DNA from: an uncultured Collinsella sp.
Lineage (GTDB): Bacteria > Actinomycetota > Coriobacteriia > Coriobacteriales > Coriobacteriaceae
Assembly (NCBI GenBank): GCA_902493615.1
Contig: CABUQK010000056.1
Location: 1-13,692, forward strand
Direction: 5' to 3'
Length of the DNA: 13,692 nt
Each line of letters starts with the position of its first letter. Position 1 is the stretch's first letter. The notes beneath the pieces are model-generated. The model had not been told where the DNA came from, made no database searches, and worked only from the letters and a program-made list of their open reading frames with translations. Below, piece by piece: positions 1-7,033 of this stretch. A program made the position numbers and the translations under genes.

Positions 1-1127
1 ACATGGGGCTGTCTTTTATCGCCGGCAGGTCCGACCAGCATGTGCCACTCGCGGGCGTGGATTGCGGCTTTATCGATCATTTGTCTCAGCTTGCTCATGG
101 TATGGGCGATGCCGCGCGGCACTACTTGGATTCCGAGGGCGTCGAGGCGACCTTTGAGCCAGAGCTCGACTATGCCGACGTGCTGGGGCAGGAAGTCGCT
201 AAACGCGGCATGGCGCTTGCGGCGGCAGGAGAACTCGGCTTGCTCATGATCGGGTCTCCGGGATCGGGCAAGACGATGCTCGCACGCCGTATGACCGGCA
301 TCCTGCCCGAGCTTTCCGTTGAGGATCAGCAGGAGGCACTGTGCATCCATTCGGTTTTGGGTGAGAACATTGATGGCTTGTTGGCGGGGCACCGCCCCTT
401 CCGCAGTCCCCACCACAGTATTTCGACCGCAGGCCTTATCGGCGGCGGGCGCCCGGTGCACCCGGGTGAGATCAGCCTTGCTCATGGCGGCGTGCTCTTT
501 TTGGACGAGCTTGCCGAGTTTCCCACGGGTGTGCTGCAGACGCTGCGTCAGCCCATTGAACGCGGCTATGTGAGGATCGTACGCGTCGACGGGGCCTTCA
601 CCTTCCCGTCGCGCTTTCAGCTGCTCGCTGCGAGCAATCCCTGCCCCTGCGGCTTTTTGGGCGATCGCGAGGTGCCGTGTCGCTGCTCGGCGGCGATGGT
701 CGAGCGCTATCGGTCTAAACTGCGCGGTCCTTTGGCCGACCGTATCGACATGATGATCGATGTGACCCGTCCCGACCCCCAAGTGATTATCGAGGGTGCG
801 GAGGGTATGTCGTCGGCCGAGTTACGTGACTACGTTGTGCGCGGTCGCGCCTTTCGCGCCTGGCGCGAATCCCGTATGGACGATGCGGATGCCGAGGCCG
901 AGGATGACGAGACACGGTCCATTGACGGCGTCGTTTCGACCTTTGAGCTCGATGATGCGGCGGAGAAGTGTGTGCTCGGCCTGTCGAAGCGTACGCATCT
1001 CACGGGCCGCGGTATCGTGCGCCTGGTGCGTATCGCGCGTACAATCGCCGATGTCGCCGAGAGCGAGCAAGTGACGCAGGACCACGTGCTCGAGGCGGCG
1101 ATGTACCAGGGAAGGAGGGACCAATGA
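1..1127 (+). CDS. comM: ComM/YifB-family AAA+ ATPase (Mg-chelatase-like), 5' end missing
   Basis: This is the C-terminal part of a YifB/ComM protein. In the family, ComM is a hexameric helicase that promotes branch migration during integration of transforming DNA. The open frame runs in from the left edge, and the ATG at position 3 is almost certainly internal: the family is about 500 residues and only 374 are visible, so most of the N-terminal S5-like/ChlI domain lies outside. Counting from that ATG, Walker A is GSPGSGKT (84-91) and Walker B is VLFLDE (164-169). A Cys-rich segment (NPCPCGFLGD followed by CRC, about 212-228) is typical of the family. The C-terminal helical domain reads LTGRGIVRLVRIARTIAD. 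An acidic patch (DDADAEAEDDE, about 291-301) looks like a lineage-specific loop. The stop overlaps the dprA start (ATGA). Family assignment is firm; a competence role here is inferred from the family and from dprA next door. Confidence 0.93.
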   Translation, partial: MGLSFIAGRSDQHVPLAGVDCGFIDHLSQLAHGMGDAARHYLDSEGVEATFEPELDYADVLGQEVAKRGMALAAAGELGLLMIGSPGSGKTMLARRMTGILPELSVEDQQEALCIHSVLGENIDGLLAGHRPFRSPHHSISTAGLIGGGRPVHPGEISLAHGGVLFLDELAEFPTGVLQTLRQPIERGYVRIVRVDGAFTFPSRFQLLAASNPCPCGFLGDREVPCRCSAAMVERYRSKLRGPLADRIDMMIDVTRPDPQVIIEGAEGMSSAELRDYVVRGRAFRAWRESRMDDADAEAEDDETRSIDGVVSTFELDDAAEKCVLGLSKRTHLTGRGIVRLVRIARTIADVAESEQVTQDHVLEAAMYQGRRDQ

Positions 1128-2059
1128 TGGCCGAGGGGACCTTCGAGCTGCATCCAGGTGATGCGTTGTATCCTGAGACCGTTTTGGAGCTTTCTGATGT
1201 ACCCCAGACGCTCTATGTGCGCGGCAATCCCGAGGTGCTTTCGACACCCGCGCTCTCCATCATCGGCGCGCGCAAGGCCTCGCCGTATGGTCTTGCCGTG
1301 GCAGAGCTTGCGGCAAAGGTGGCGGTCGAGGCGGGAGTGACGGTAGTTTCGGGCGGTGCGGTCGGTTGTGACCAGGCCTCGGGTTGGGCTGCGGTCAACG
1401 CCGGCGGCAAACACGTCGTGGTGCTGGGGACGGGCGCCGACGTGGTCTACCCGCGTTCGAGCGCGGGGCTGATTACGCGCACGCTTGATACGGGTGGCGC
1501 GGTCGTGTCGATCTCTCCGTGGGGCATGGGTCCGCGCAAGTTTGCTTTTCCGCGCCGCAATCGCGTGATCGCGGCCCTGTCGCAAGCCCTCTTTGTATCC
1601 GAGGCAGGTATGCCTTCCGGGACGTTTTCTACAGCTGAGGCTGCTATGGATTTGGGGCGCGAACTTCTTGCCGTGCCGGGGTCGATCCTATCGCCCGAGT
1701 CGCGTGGCACGAATTACCTCATTGCGAACGGTGCCTGCTGCATTGTCGACGAGGAATCTATCGAGATGGCTATCTCACGCATCTACGGAACCCTGCGCTA
1801 CTCGCGCCCCGATGCTCCCGGCATTGCCGACCTGGATCCAACGCAGCAGACCGTGATGCATGCGCTCATCGCCTCTCCGCTCAAGGTCGACGACATCGCG
1901 GCGCTCGTCTCGCTCGATGCTGTCGGCGTACTCAAACTCTTGGGTTCGCTTGAACTCGAGGGTCTTATCGAGCGCATGATGGATGGAAGGTATGCGCCCT
2001 CCAAGTTTGCCCTTCACGCCCAGACACCCTTCGGTCACAATGGAAAACGTGTCAATTAG
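1124..2059 (+). CDS. dprA: DNA-processing protein DprA (Smf family), short form
   Basis: DprA binds incoming single-stranded DNA and loads RecA during natural transformation. The Rossmann-like core is clear: GARKASPYG (48-56), SGGAVGCD (76-83), GTGADVVYP (102-110), FPRRNRVIAALS (142-153), SGTFSTAEAA (165-174), and VPGS with GTNYLIANGA (184-204). A C-terminal winged-helix domain (DprA_WH) spans about 237-292. The N-terminal SAM-like domain of longer homologues is absent, giving 311 residues. The usual GID-x-x-AH motif is altered to GCDQASG. The start is ATG 1124, overlapping the comM stop, behind GGAGG at 1114-1118; ATG 1127 is equally possible. An in-frame extension back to 968 lies inside comM and is rejected. 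Translation is probably coupled to comM, and trmFO follows after 14 bases. Confidence 0.95.
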   Translation: MMAEGTFELHPGDALYPETVLELSDVPQTLYVRGNPEVLSTPALSIIGARKASPYGLAVAELAAKVAVEAGVTVVSGGAVGCDQASGWAAVNAGGKHVVVLGTGADVVYPRSSAGLITRTLDTGGAVVSISPWGMGPRKFAFPRRNRVIAALSQALFVSEAGMPSGTFSTAEAAMDLGRELLAVPGSILSPESRGTNYLIANGACCIVDEESIEMAISRIYGTLRYSRPDAPGIADLDPTQQTVMHALIASPLKVDDIAALVSLDAVGVLKLLGSLELEGLIERMMDGRYAPSKFALHAQTPFGHNGKRVN

Positions 2060-2073
2060 AAAGGTGTTTGCAG

Positions 2074-3411
2074 ATGCAGTTCGATCAGGTGACAGTTATC
2101 GGTGGCGGTCTGGCGGGTTCGGAGTGCGCGATCCAGCTTGCAGACCGCGGGTTTGCTGTAAAGCTGTGCGAGATGCGCCCCCAGGTGAGCTCCCCGGCCC
2201 ACCATACCGATCATCTGGCAGAGCTCGTCTGCTCCAATTCGTTTAAGTCGACCCGTCCGGATTCCGCGGCTGGTTTGCTGAAAGCTGAGCTTGAGCGCAT
2301 GGGTTCAGTCCTGCTCGATTGCGCCCATCGCGCGGCTGTTCCCGCCGGCGGTGCCCTGGCGGTCGACCGCGTCAAGTTTTCCGAGCTTGTCGAGGCCGAG
2401 GTTGCCGCTCGTCCCAATATCGAGGTCGTGCACGGCGAGGTCACGCAGATTCCCGAGGGTCACGTGGTCATTGCCGCGGGCCCGCTGTGTTCACCGGCGC
2501 TGAGCGAAGAGGTCATGAAGCTCGTCGGTGGCGACGCCCTGGCATTCTTTGATGCGGCGGCGCCGATCGTCGATGCCTCCACGCTCGATATGGACGTGCT
2601 GTTCTCGCAGTCGCGCTACGAGGAGCAGGGGAGCGGCGACTATCTCAACGCTCCGCTCAACAAGGAGGAGTACGAGGCCTTTATCGAGGCGCTTACCACG
2701 GCCGACCGCGTGGTGCTCAAAGACTTTGAGGGCGGCGATCTGTTCCAGGCCTGCCAGCCTGCCGAGGAAGTTGCGCGCACCGGCAAGGACGCCATTCGCT
2801 TTGGCGCCATGAAGCCCGTCGGCCTCACCGACCCGCGTACCGGACGTCGCCCCTGGGCGGCGATTCAGCTGCGTGCCGAGAACAAGGAGAAGACCGCCTA
2901 TAACCTGGTGGGCTTCCAGACCAACTTGACCTTTGGCGAGCAGAAGCGCGTCTTCCATATGGTGCCGGGCCTGGAGAACGCTGAGTTCTTCCGCTACGGT
3001 GTCATGCACCGCAATACCTTTGTCGACGCCCCGCACGTGCTCGATGGCACCTTTGCCGTGCCCGGTACCGGCGTGCGTCTGGCCGGTCAGATCACCGGTA
3101 CCGAGGGATACATGGAAGCCGTGGCGACAGGTCTGCTCGCGGCGCTCAACACCTATGCCGAGGCTATCGGTGCCGCGGGCGTCGAGTTGCCGCGTGTGGG
3201 TGCCCTGGGTGCGCTCGTGGGCTATGCGACCGATCCTGCCACCGTGGGCTATCAGCCCATGCATGTCAACTTTGGCCTGGTGCCGCCACTCGAGGATGGT
3301 AAGCGCCGCAGCAAGCGCGACCGCTACCAGGCCTATGCGGACCGTGCACTCGAGGCCCTCGATGCCTACTTGGCCACGCGTTCCGACTTGTTTGGAGGCG
3401 ACCGGTCATAG
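2074..3411 (+). CDS. trmFO: methylenetetrahydrofolate-tRNA-(uracil-54-C5)-methyltransferase (FAD) TrmFO
   Basis: TrmFO makes ribothymidine at position 54 of the tRNA T-loop, using 5,10-methylene-THF as carbon donor and FADH2 as reductant. The N-terminal FAD-binding motif is IGGGLAGSE (9-17). Two functionally important cysteines of the family are present: C53 in LVCSNSFKS (the Bacillus counterpart is C53) and C227 in FQACQPAEE (Bacillus C226). The C-terminal part contains GQITGTEGYMEA. The length of 445 residues is normal. The start is taken as ATG 2074, nine bases after AGAAAGG (2058-2064); TTG 2068 lies only three bases after it and is less likely. The gene sits 14 bases after dprA, and its TAG stop overlaps the apparent AUA start of xerC. 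The trmFO-xerC pair is also adjacent in Bacillus. The topA gene that lies between dprA and trmFO in Bacillus is not here. Confidence 0.96.
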   Translation: MQFDQVTVIGGGLAGSECAIQLADRGFAVKLCEMRPQVSSPAHHTDHLAELVCSNSFKSTRPDSAAGLLKAELERMGSVLLDCAHRAAVPAGGALAVDRVKFSELVEAEVAARPNIEVVHGEVTQIPEGHVVIAAGPLCSPALSEEVMKLVGGDALAFFDAAAPIVDASTLDMDVLFSQSRYEEQGSGDYLNAPLNKEEYEAFIEALTTADRVVLKDFEGGDLFQACQPAEEVARTGKDAIRFGAMKPVGLTDPRTGRRPWAAIQLRAENKEKTAYNLVGFQTNLTFGEQKRVFHMVPGLENAEFFRYGVMHRNTFVDAPHVLDGTFAVPGTGVRLAGQITGTEGYMEAVATGLLAALNTYAEAIGAAGVELPRVGALGALVGYATDPATVGYQPMHVNFGLVPPLEDGKRRSKRDRYQAYADRALEALDAYLATRSDLFGGDRS

Positions 3412-4328
3412 CCTTTGACCTGTACGACACCGTCGACTCGTTTATCGCCTATATCGCACGCGTCGAGGGACTTTCTCCCAACACGGTGACGGCCTATGGC
3501 TCGAGGCTGGAGCGCTTCGCTGCCTGGTGCGAGCGCGAGGATATCGATGCTTTCGCTGCCGACGTGCGCACCATTCGTCGCTATCTTGCCGAGCTTTCGC
3601 GTGAGCAGGTGGCTCCCCGAACGCTTGCGGCGCACCTGTCGGCTATTCGATCTCTCTATCGCTGGATGGCTGCCGAGGGGATTGTCGAGGGCGATGCGGT
3701 CTCGGCGATCGCATCGCCCAAGCTGCCGCGTGACCTGCCGGGTGTCCTTACGACCCAGCAGGTTGAGGCGCTGCTCAAGACGCCTGATACCTCGACGCCC
3801 GCGGGACTGCGCGATGCGGCGATGCTCGAGCTGCTCTATGCCTCGGGTGCTCGTATCTCTGAGCTCGCGGCACTCAATGTGGAGTCCATCGCTTGGTCCG
3901 AACGCACGCTGCGGCTATGGGGCAAGGGGAGCAAGGAACGCATCGTCCCTCTGTATCGTCGCGCGCTCGAGGCGACGCGTCTCTATATTGAGGAGGGGAG
4001 GCCGGAGTTGCTTGCTCAGGCAAAGCGCCGTGACCTCGCTACCGGGCCGCATCCGCTGCTTTTATCGGCGCGCGGCAATCGCATGAGCGCCGCCATGCTC
4101 AGGCGGCGGTTCCATACGCTGGCGACGCTCGCCGGCATTCCCGCCGACATCGCCCCGCATGCGATGCGCCATACCTTTGCGACCGACTTGCTCGAGGGCG
4201 GTGCGGACCTGCGCTCGGTTCAAGAGCTGTTGGGTCATGCGAGCCTGTCTACAACGCAGATCTACACGCATCTCACGCCCGATCGGCTCAAACGTGCCGT
4301 GGCTCAAGCCCATCCCCGCGGCGAATAG
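3408..4328 (+). CDS. xerC: XerC/XerD tyrosine recombinase with probable AUA start
   Basis: This is a tyrosine site-specific recombinase, probably resolving chromosome dimers at dif. The full catalytic set is visible, numbered from the AUA: R149 (SGARISEL), K173 (GKGSKERIVPL), H251 and R254 (HAMRHTFA), H277 (LGHASLSTTQ) and nucleophile Y286 (IYTHL). These sit close to E. coli XerD R148, K172, H244, R247, H270 and Y279. The first canonical start in frame is GTG 3486. It would delete the first helix of the core-binding domain (VDSFIAYIARVEGLSPNT, encoded upstream), and no ATG, GTG or TTG lies between the in-frame TAA at 3300 and 3486. AUA 3408 is nine bases after GGAGG (3394-3398), overlaps the trmFO stop as ATAG, and gives the family length of 306. 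CUG 3420 is an alternative, but its spacing is poor. The XerC label rather than XerD rests on trmFO adjacency. Confidence 0.9.
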   Translation: MAFDLYDTVDSFIAYIARVEGLSPNTVTAYGSRLERFAAWCEREDIDAFAADVRTIRRYLAELSREQVAPRTLAAHLSAIRSLYRWMAAEGIVEGDAVSAIASPKLPRDLPGVLTTQQVEALLKTPDTSTPAGLRDAAMLELLYASGARISELAALNVESIAWSERTLRLWGKGSKERIVPLYRRALEATRLYIEEGRPELLAQAKRRDLATGPHPLLLSARGNRMSAAMLRRRFHTLATLAGIPADIAPHAMRHTFATDLLEGGADLRSVQELLGHASLSTTQIYTHLTPDRLKRAVAQAHPRGE

Positions 4329-4346
4329 TGGCTGGGACGTCCCGCG

Positions 4347-4368
4347 CCGCACTCAGGTGTGTGGTTTT
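4347..4368 (+). terminator. weak intrinsic terminator after xerC
   Basis: CCGCAC (4347-4352) pairs with GTGTGG (4359-4364) through one G-U wobble, with a six-base loop and then four Ts. It lies 19 bases after the xerC stop and just before the rpsB promoter, where a terminator would be expected. The short stem and short T run make it a modest candidate. A perfect palindrome, GGGACGTCCC, lies just upstream at 4334-4343. Confidence 0.4.
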
Positions 4369-4377
4369 GATTGCGGG

Positions 4378-4406
4378 TTGGCAGGAAGATGCATTCCTGC
4401 TATCAT
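4378..4406 (+). promoter_or_regulatory. rpsB-tsf promoter (-35/-10, extended -10)
   Basis: TTGGCA (4378-4383) and TATCAT (4401-4406) are each one base from the sigma70 consensus and are separated by exactly 17 bases. A TGC just upstream of the -10 box makes it an extended -10. Transcription would start near 4412-4414, giving a leader of about 135 bases before rpsB. This fits a highly expressed ribosomal operon. Confidence 0.75.
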
Positions 4407-4411
4407 TCATC

Positions 4412-4547
4412 CGGTTGCTTCACGGCAACATGTTTTTATCACGCACGCGCGGCTACTTCATACCGTGGTGCCCGGGCTTTGGTAGCACATGTCCGGGTTA
4501 GTTTTGGAGGATGACCCCGCGCGGAGGCAAACCACAGGAGGTTTAAC
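4412..4547 (+). promoter_or_regulatory. rpsB 5' leader with possible S2 autoregulatory fold
   Basis: The predicted untranslated leader can form a nested structure. CGCGCGG (4446-4452) pairs with CCGCGCG (4517-4523), enclosing CCCGG (4471-4475) paired with CCGGG (4493-4497). GTTGC (4414-4418) and GCAAC (4425-4429) form a separate small hairpin. GCTAC (4452-4456) and GTAGC (4482-4486) give a competing pairing. The rpsB Shine-Dalgarno AGGAGG is at 4536-4541. S2-responsive rpsB leaders are known in other bacteria; this one was not matched to a known family, so regulation is an inference from length and pairing. Confidence 0.4.
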
Positions 4548-5276
4548 ATGGCTACCAAGATTAATATCCGCACCCTGCTCGAGGCCGGCTGCCACTTCGG
4601 TCACCAGACCCGTCGCTGGAACCCCAAGATGAAGCCGTTCATCTTCGGTGAGCGCAACGGCATCTACATCCTCGACCTCAAGCAGACCATCCTCGACGCC
4701 GACCAGGCCTACACCTTCGTCAAGAACGTCGCCAAGGGTGGCAACGTGCTGTTCGTCGGCACCAAGAAGCAGGCTCAGGAGGCCGTCAAGAACGCTGCTG
4801 AGCGCGCCAACATGCCTTACATCAACCAGCGTTGGCTCGGCGGTATGCTGACCAACTTCGTCACCATCCGCTCCCGCATCAACCGCATGGAGGAGCTCGA
4901 GGCCATGGTCGAGGACGGCCGCATGGCTGTTCTGCCCAAGAAGGAGCAGGCTGTTCTCGGCAAGGAGCTCACCAAGCTCCAGACCAACCTCGGTGGCGCC
5001 CGCGACATGAAGGGTCTGCCCCAGGCTCTCTTCGTCATCGACACCAAGCGCGAGGAGAACGCCATCAAGGAGGCTCAGCGCCTGAACATCCCCGTCGTCG
5101 CTCTGATCGACACCAACTCCGATCCCGACGAGGTCGAGTACGGCATCCCCTGCAACGATGACGCTATCTCCGCTGTCACCCTTATGTGCGAGCTCATGGC
5201 TGACGCCTGCCTCGCTGGCTCCGGCAAGGAGCAGGTCTCCGAGGCCGAGATGGCCGCTGAGCCCAAGGCCGAGTAA
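4548..5276 (+). CDS. rpsB: 30S ribosomal protein S2
   Basis: Ribosomal protein S2 binds late to the 30S subunit near the head-body junction and helps recruit S1 where S1 is present. Family hallmarks are seen in order: LLEAGCHFGHQTRRWNPKM (10-28), IYILDLKQT (39-47), VLFVGTKKQAQEAV (67-80), NQRWLGGMLTN (92-102), and the C-terminal PVVALIDTNSDPD and I-P-C-N-D-D-A. The length of 242 residues is usual. The start is ATG 4548, six bases after a perfect AGGAGG. Codon use is strongly biased to C-ending and preferred codons, as in highly expressed genes and unlike the preceding recombinase. It is transcribed from its own promoter with tsf, 45 bases downstream. Confidence 0.98.
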   Translation: MATKINIRTLLEAGCHFGHQTRRWNPKMKPFIFGERNGIYILDLKQTILDADQAYTFVKNVAKGGNVLFVGTKKQAQEAVKNAAERANMPYINQRWLGGMLTNFVTIRSRINRMEELEAMVEDGRMAVLPKKEQAVLGKELTKLQTNLGGARDMKGLPQALFVIDTKREENAIKEAQRLNIPVVALIDTNSDPDEVEYGIPCNDDAISAVTLMCELMADACLAGSGKEQVSEAEMAAEPKAE

Positions 5277-5321
5277 ATCAGTCTTAGTTAATTCTTTTTC
5301 ATCTCTTTGAAAGGAACCACA

Positions 5322-6191
5322 ATGGCCCAGATTACCGCCGCTATGGTCAAGCAGCTCCGCGAGATGACCGACTCCCCGATGATGGAGTGCAAGAAGGCTC
5401 TCGTCGAGGCTGACGGCGACATGGACGCCGCTGTCGACGTTCTGCGTAAGAACGGCCTTGCCAAGGCTGCCAAGAAGGCTGGCCGTGAGACCAACGAGGG
5501 CGCTGTCGCCGCGTTCGTCTCCGAGGATGGCAAGACCGGCGCTCTGCTCGAGCTCTCCTGCGAGACCGACTTCGTTGGCTCTAACGCCAAGTTCACCGGC
5601 TTTGCTTCCAAGGTCGCTGAGGTTGTCGCTACCACCGAGCCTGCTGACGTCGACGCTCTGCTCGAGAAGCCGATGGGCGAGGAGACCGTTTCCTCCGAGC
5701 TCACCGAGATGATTCACATCATGGGCGAGAACATGAAGATCTCCCGCTTCGCTGCCCGCAAGGCTGAGAACGGCGCGCTCGCTTCTTACATCCACATGGG
5801 TGGTAAGATCGGCGTCCTCGTCGAGTTCGCCTTCGAGAAGGCTGAGACCGCTCAGGCTGAATCCTTCAAGACCTTCGCTCACGACGTTGCCCTTCAGGTT
5901 GCCGCCGTCGCCCCGATCTGCGCTACCCGCGATCAGGTTCCGGCCGAGACCGTCGAGCACGAGAAGCAGATCTACATGGCTCAGGCTGCCGAGTCCGGTA
6001 AGCCCGAGGCTATCCAGGAGAAGATGGCTGTCGGCCGTCTGGAGAAGTTCTACAAGCAGTCCGTGCTCACCGAGCAGGAGTTCATCAAGGACAGCTCCCT
6101 CACCATCAAGAAGTACGCTGAGCAGGTCTCCAAGGAGCTCGGCGACACCATTACCGTCGTTGCCTTTGACCGTCTGGTCCGTGGCGAGTAA
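5322..6191 (+). CDS. tsf: translation elongation factor Ts
   Basis: EF-Ts exchanges GDP for GTP on EF-Tu. The N-terminal UBA-like domain (about 1-55) contains MMECKKALVEADGD, and the core contains the signature ELSCETDFVGSN (77-88). The C-terminal part has SVLTEQEFIKDSSLTIKKY. The length is 289 residues, normal for the full two-subdomain form. The start is ATG 5322 behind AAAGGA (5310-5315); an in-frame TTG at 5307 would place the Shine-Dalgarno inside the gene and is rejected. The usual TGAG turn before MM-x-CK reads TDSP here. Codon bias matches rpsB. The 45-base gap after rpsB is T-rich with no hairpin, so the two are presumably co-transcribed; a strong terminator follows. Confidence 0.97.
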   Translation: MAQITAAMVKQLREMTDSPMMECKKALVEADGDMDAAVDVLRKNGLAKAAKKAGRETNEGAVAAFVSEDGKTGALLELSCETDFVGSNAKFTGFASKVAEVVATTEPADVDALLEKPMGEETVSSELTEMIHIMGENMKISRFAARKAENGALASYIHMGGKIGVLVEFAFEKAETAQAESFKTFAHDVALQVAAVAPICATRDQVPAETVEHEKQIYMAQAAESGKPEAIQEKMAVGRLEKFYKQSVLTEQEFIKDSSLTIKKYAEQVSKELGDTITVVAFDRLVRGE

Positions 6192-6213
6192 ATAAGCTCT
6201 TGTAGCTGGTAAT

Positions 6214-6249
6214 GAGCAGGCTGTGGGTTTTACTCACAGCCTGCTTTTT
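6214..6249 (+). terminator. intrinsic terminator of rpsB-tsf
   Basis: AGCAGGCTGTG (6215-6225) pairs perfectly with CACAGCCTGCT (6235-6245). It can extend inward by one G-U and one G-C pair to a TTTTA loop, and is followed by a run of five Ts (6245-6249). This is a textbook Rho-independent terminator 23 bases past the tsf stop, and it separates the translation unit from the pyrH operon. Confidence 0.93.
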
Positions 6250-6270
6250 CATGGCTCTTCTTAGAGCCTT

Positions 6271-6279
6271 TGATATCAT
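6271..6279 (+). promoter_or_regulatory. extended -10 promoter for pyrH operon
   Basis: TGATATCAT matches an extended -10 element (TG-n-TATCAT) and shares the same -10 hexamer as the rpsB promoter. No good -35 box sits 16-18 bases upstream, which extended -10 promoters can tolerate. It lies between the tsf terminator and the pyrH ribosome binding site and would start transcription near 6286. Confidence 0.5.
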
Positions 6280-6308
6280 ATTGAGAGTCTAATTAAAGGA
6301 GGATCGCT

Positions 6309-7031
6309 TTGTCCGACATCCGATATAAACGCGTGCTTCTTAAGCTTTCCGGCGAAGCACTGATGGGCGACGGCCAATATGGCATCGACCCCAAGGTTAC
6401 CGACCATCTTGCCAAGCAGGTCAAGGAGCTGCTAGCCGTTGGCCATGAGGTCGGCGTCGTTGTCGGCGGCGGCAATATTTTCCGCGGCATGGCCGGCGCT
6501 GCCGGTGGCATGGAGCGTGCTCAGGCCGACTACATGGGCATGCTGGCAACCGTTATGAACGCGCTCGCCCTGCAGGATGCCTTCGAGCATAACGATGTTC
6601 CCTGCCGCGTGATGAGCGCTATCCAGATGAACGAGATCTGCGAGCCCTATATTCGCCGTCGCGCCATCAACCACCTTTCCAAGGGCAACGTCGTCATCTT
6701 CGCTGCCGGTTCGGGCAATCCGTACTTTACGACCGACACCGCCGCGGCTCTTCGTGCGTGCGAGATCGGCGCCGAGATTCTGATTAAAGCCACCAAGGTT
6801 GACGGCATCTACGACAAGGATCCCGTCAAGTGCGCCGATGCCGTCCGTTTTGACAAGATTACCTATCACGAGGTGCTCGTCCGCGGCCTGCAGGTTATGG
6901 ATTCCACGGCTACGGCACTGTGCCAGGATAACCGTATGCCGATTTTGGTCCTCAACATCGATGGCGAGGACACCGTCAAGCGCGCGCTCGCGGGTGAACC
7001 CGTCGGCACGCTCGTCTATCAGGAGGATTAA
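6309..7031 (+). CDS. pyrH: UMP kinase
   Basis: Bacterial UMP kinase phosphorylates UMP to UDP; it belongs to the amino-acid-kinase fold, is hexameric, and is usually regulated by GTP and UTP. Motifs in order are LLKLSGEALMG (10-20), VVVGGGNIFRG (about 50-60), AAGSGNPYFTTDTAAALRA in the middle, and KATKVDGIYDKDP (about 159-171). The length of 240 residues is typical. The start is TTG 6309, six bases after AAGGAGG (6296-6302). No nearby in-frame ATG precedes the KLSGE motif, so TTG is the supported start. It is the first gene after the tsf terminator and probably leads the long operon; frr follows after two bases. Confidence 0.97.
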   Translation: MSDIRYKRVLLKLSGEALMGDGQYGIDPKVTDHLAKQVKELLAVGHEVGVVVGGGNIFRGMAGAAGGMERAQADYMGMLATVMNALALQDAFEHNDVPCRVMSAIQMNEICEPYIRRRAINHLSKGNVVIFAAGSGNPYFTTDTAAALRACEIGAEILIKATKVDGIYDKDPVKCADAVRFDKITYHEVLVRGLQVMDSTATALCQDNRMPILVLNIDGEDTVKRALAGEPVGTLVYQED

Positions 7032-7033
7032 GC

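Noticed and set aside
968..1123. Upstream extension of dprA by 52 codons.
   Set aside because: It lies in the comM coding region, is Arg-rich and unlike DprA, and the ATG at 1124 has a good Shine-Dalgarno and an ATGA overlap.
3060..3108. Repeated GGTACCGG-type palindromes in trmFO.
   Set aside because: They encode conserved Gly-Thr residues (GTG and TGTEG) in frame and show no spacing or arrangement of an operator.
4511..4546. Eleven-codon upstream frame (MTPRGGKPQEV) ending one base before rpsB.
   Set aside because: Its GGAGG directly abuts the ATG with no spacing, so initiation is unlikely; it is probably chance in a GC-rich leader.
4458..5960. Long 500-codon open frame on the minus strand opposite rpsB and tsf.
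   Set aside because: It is the antisense shadow of two highly biased genes (Leu/Gly/Val-rich translation, no domain), and it spans a gene boundary, a promoter leader and a strong + strand unit.
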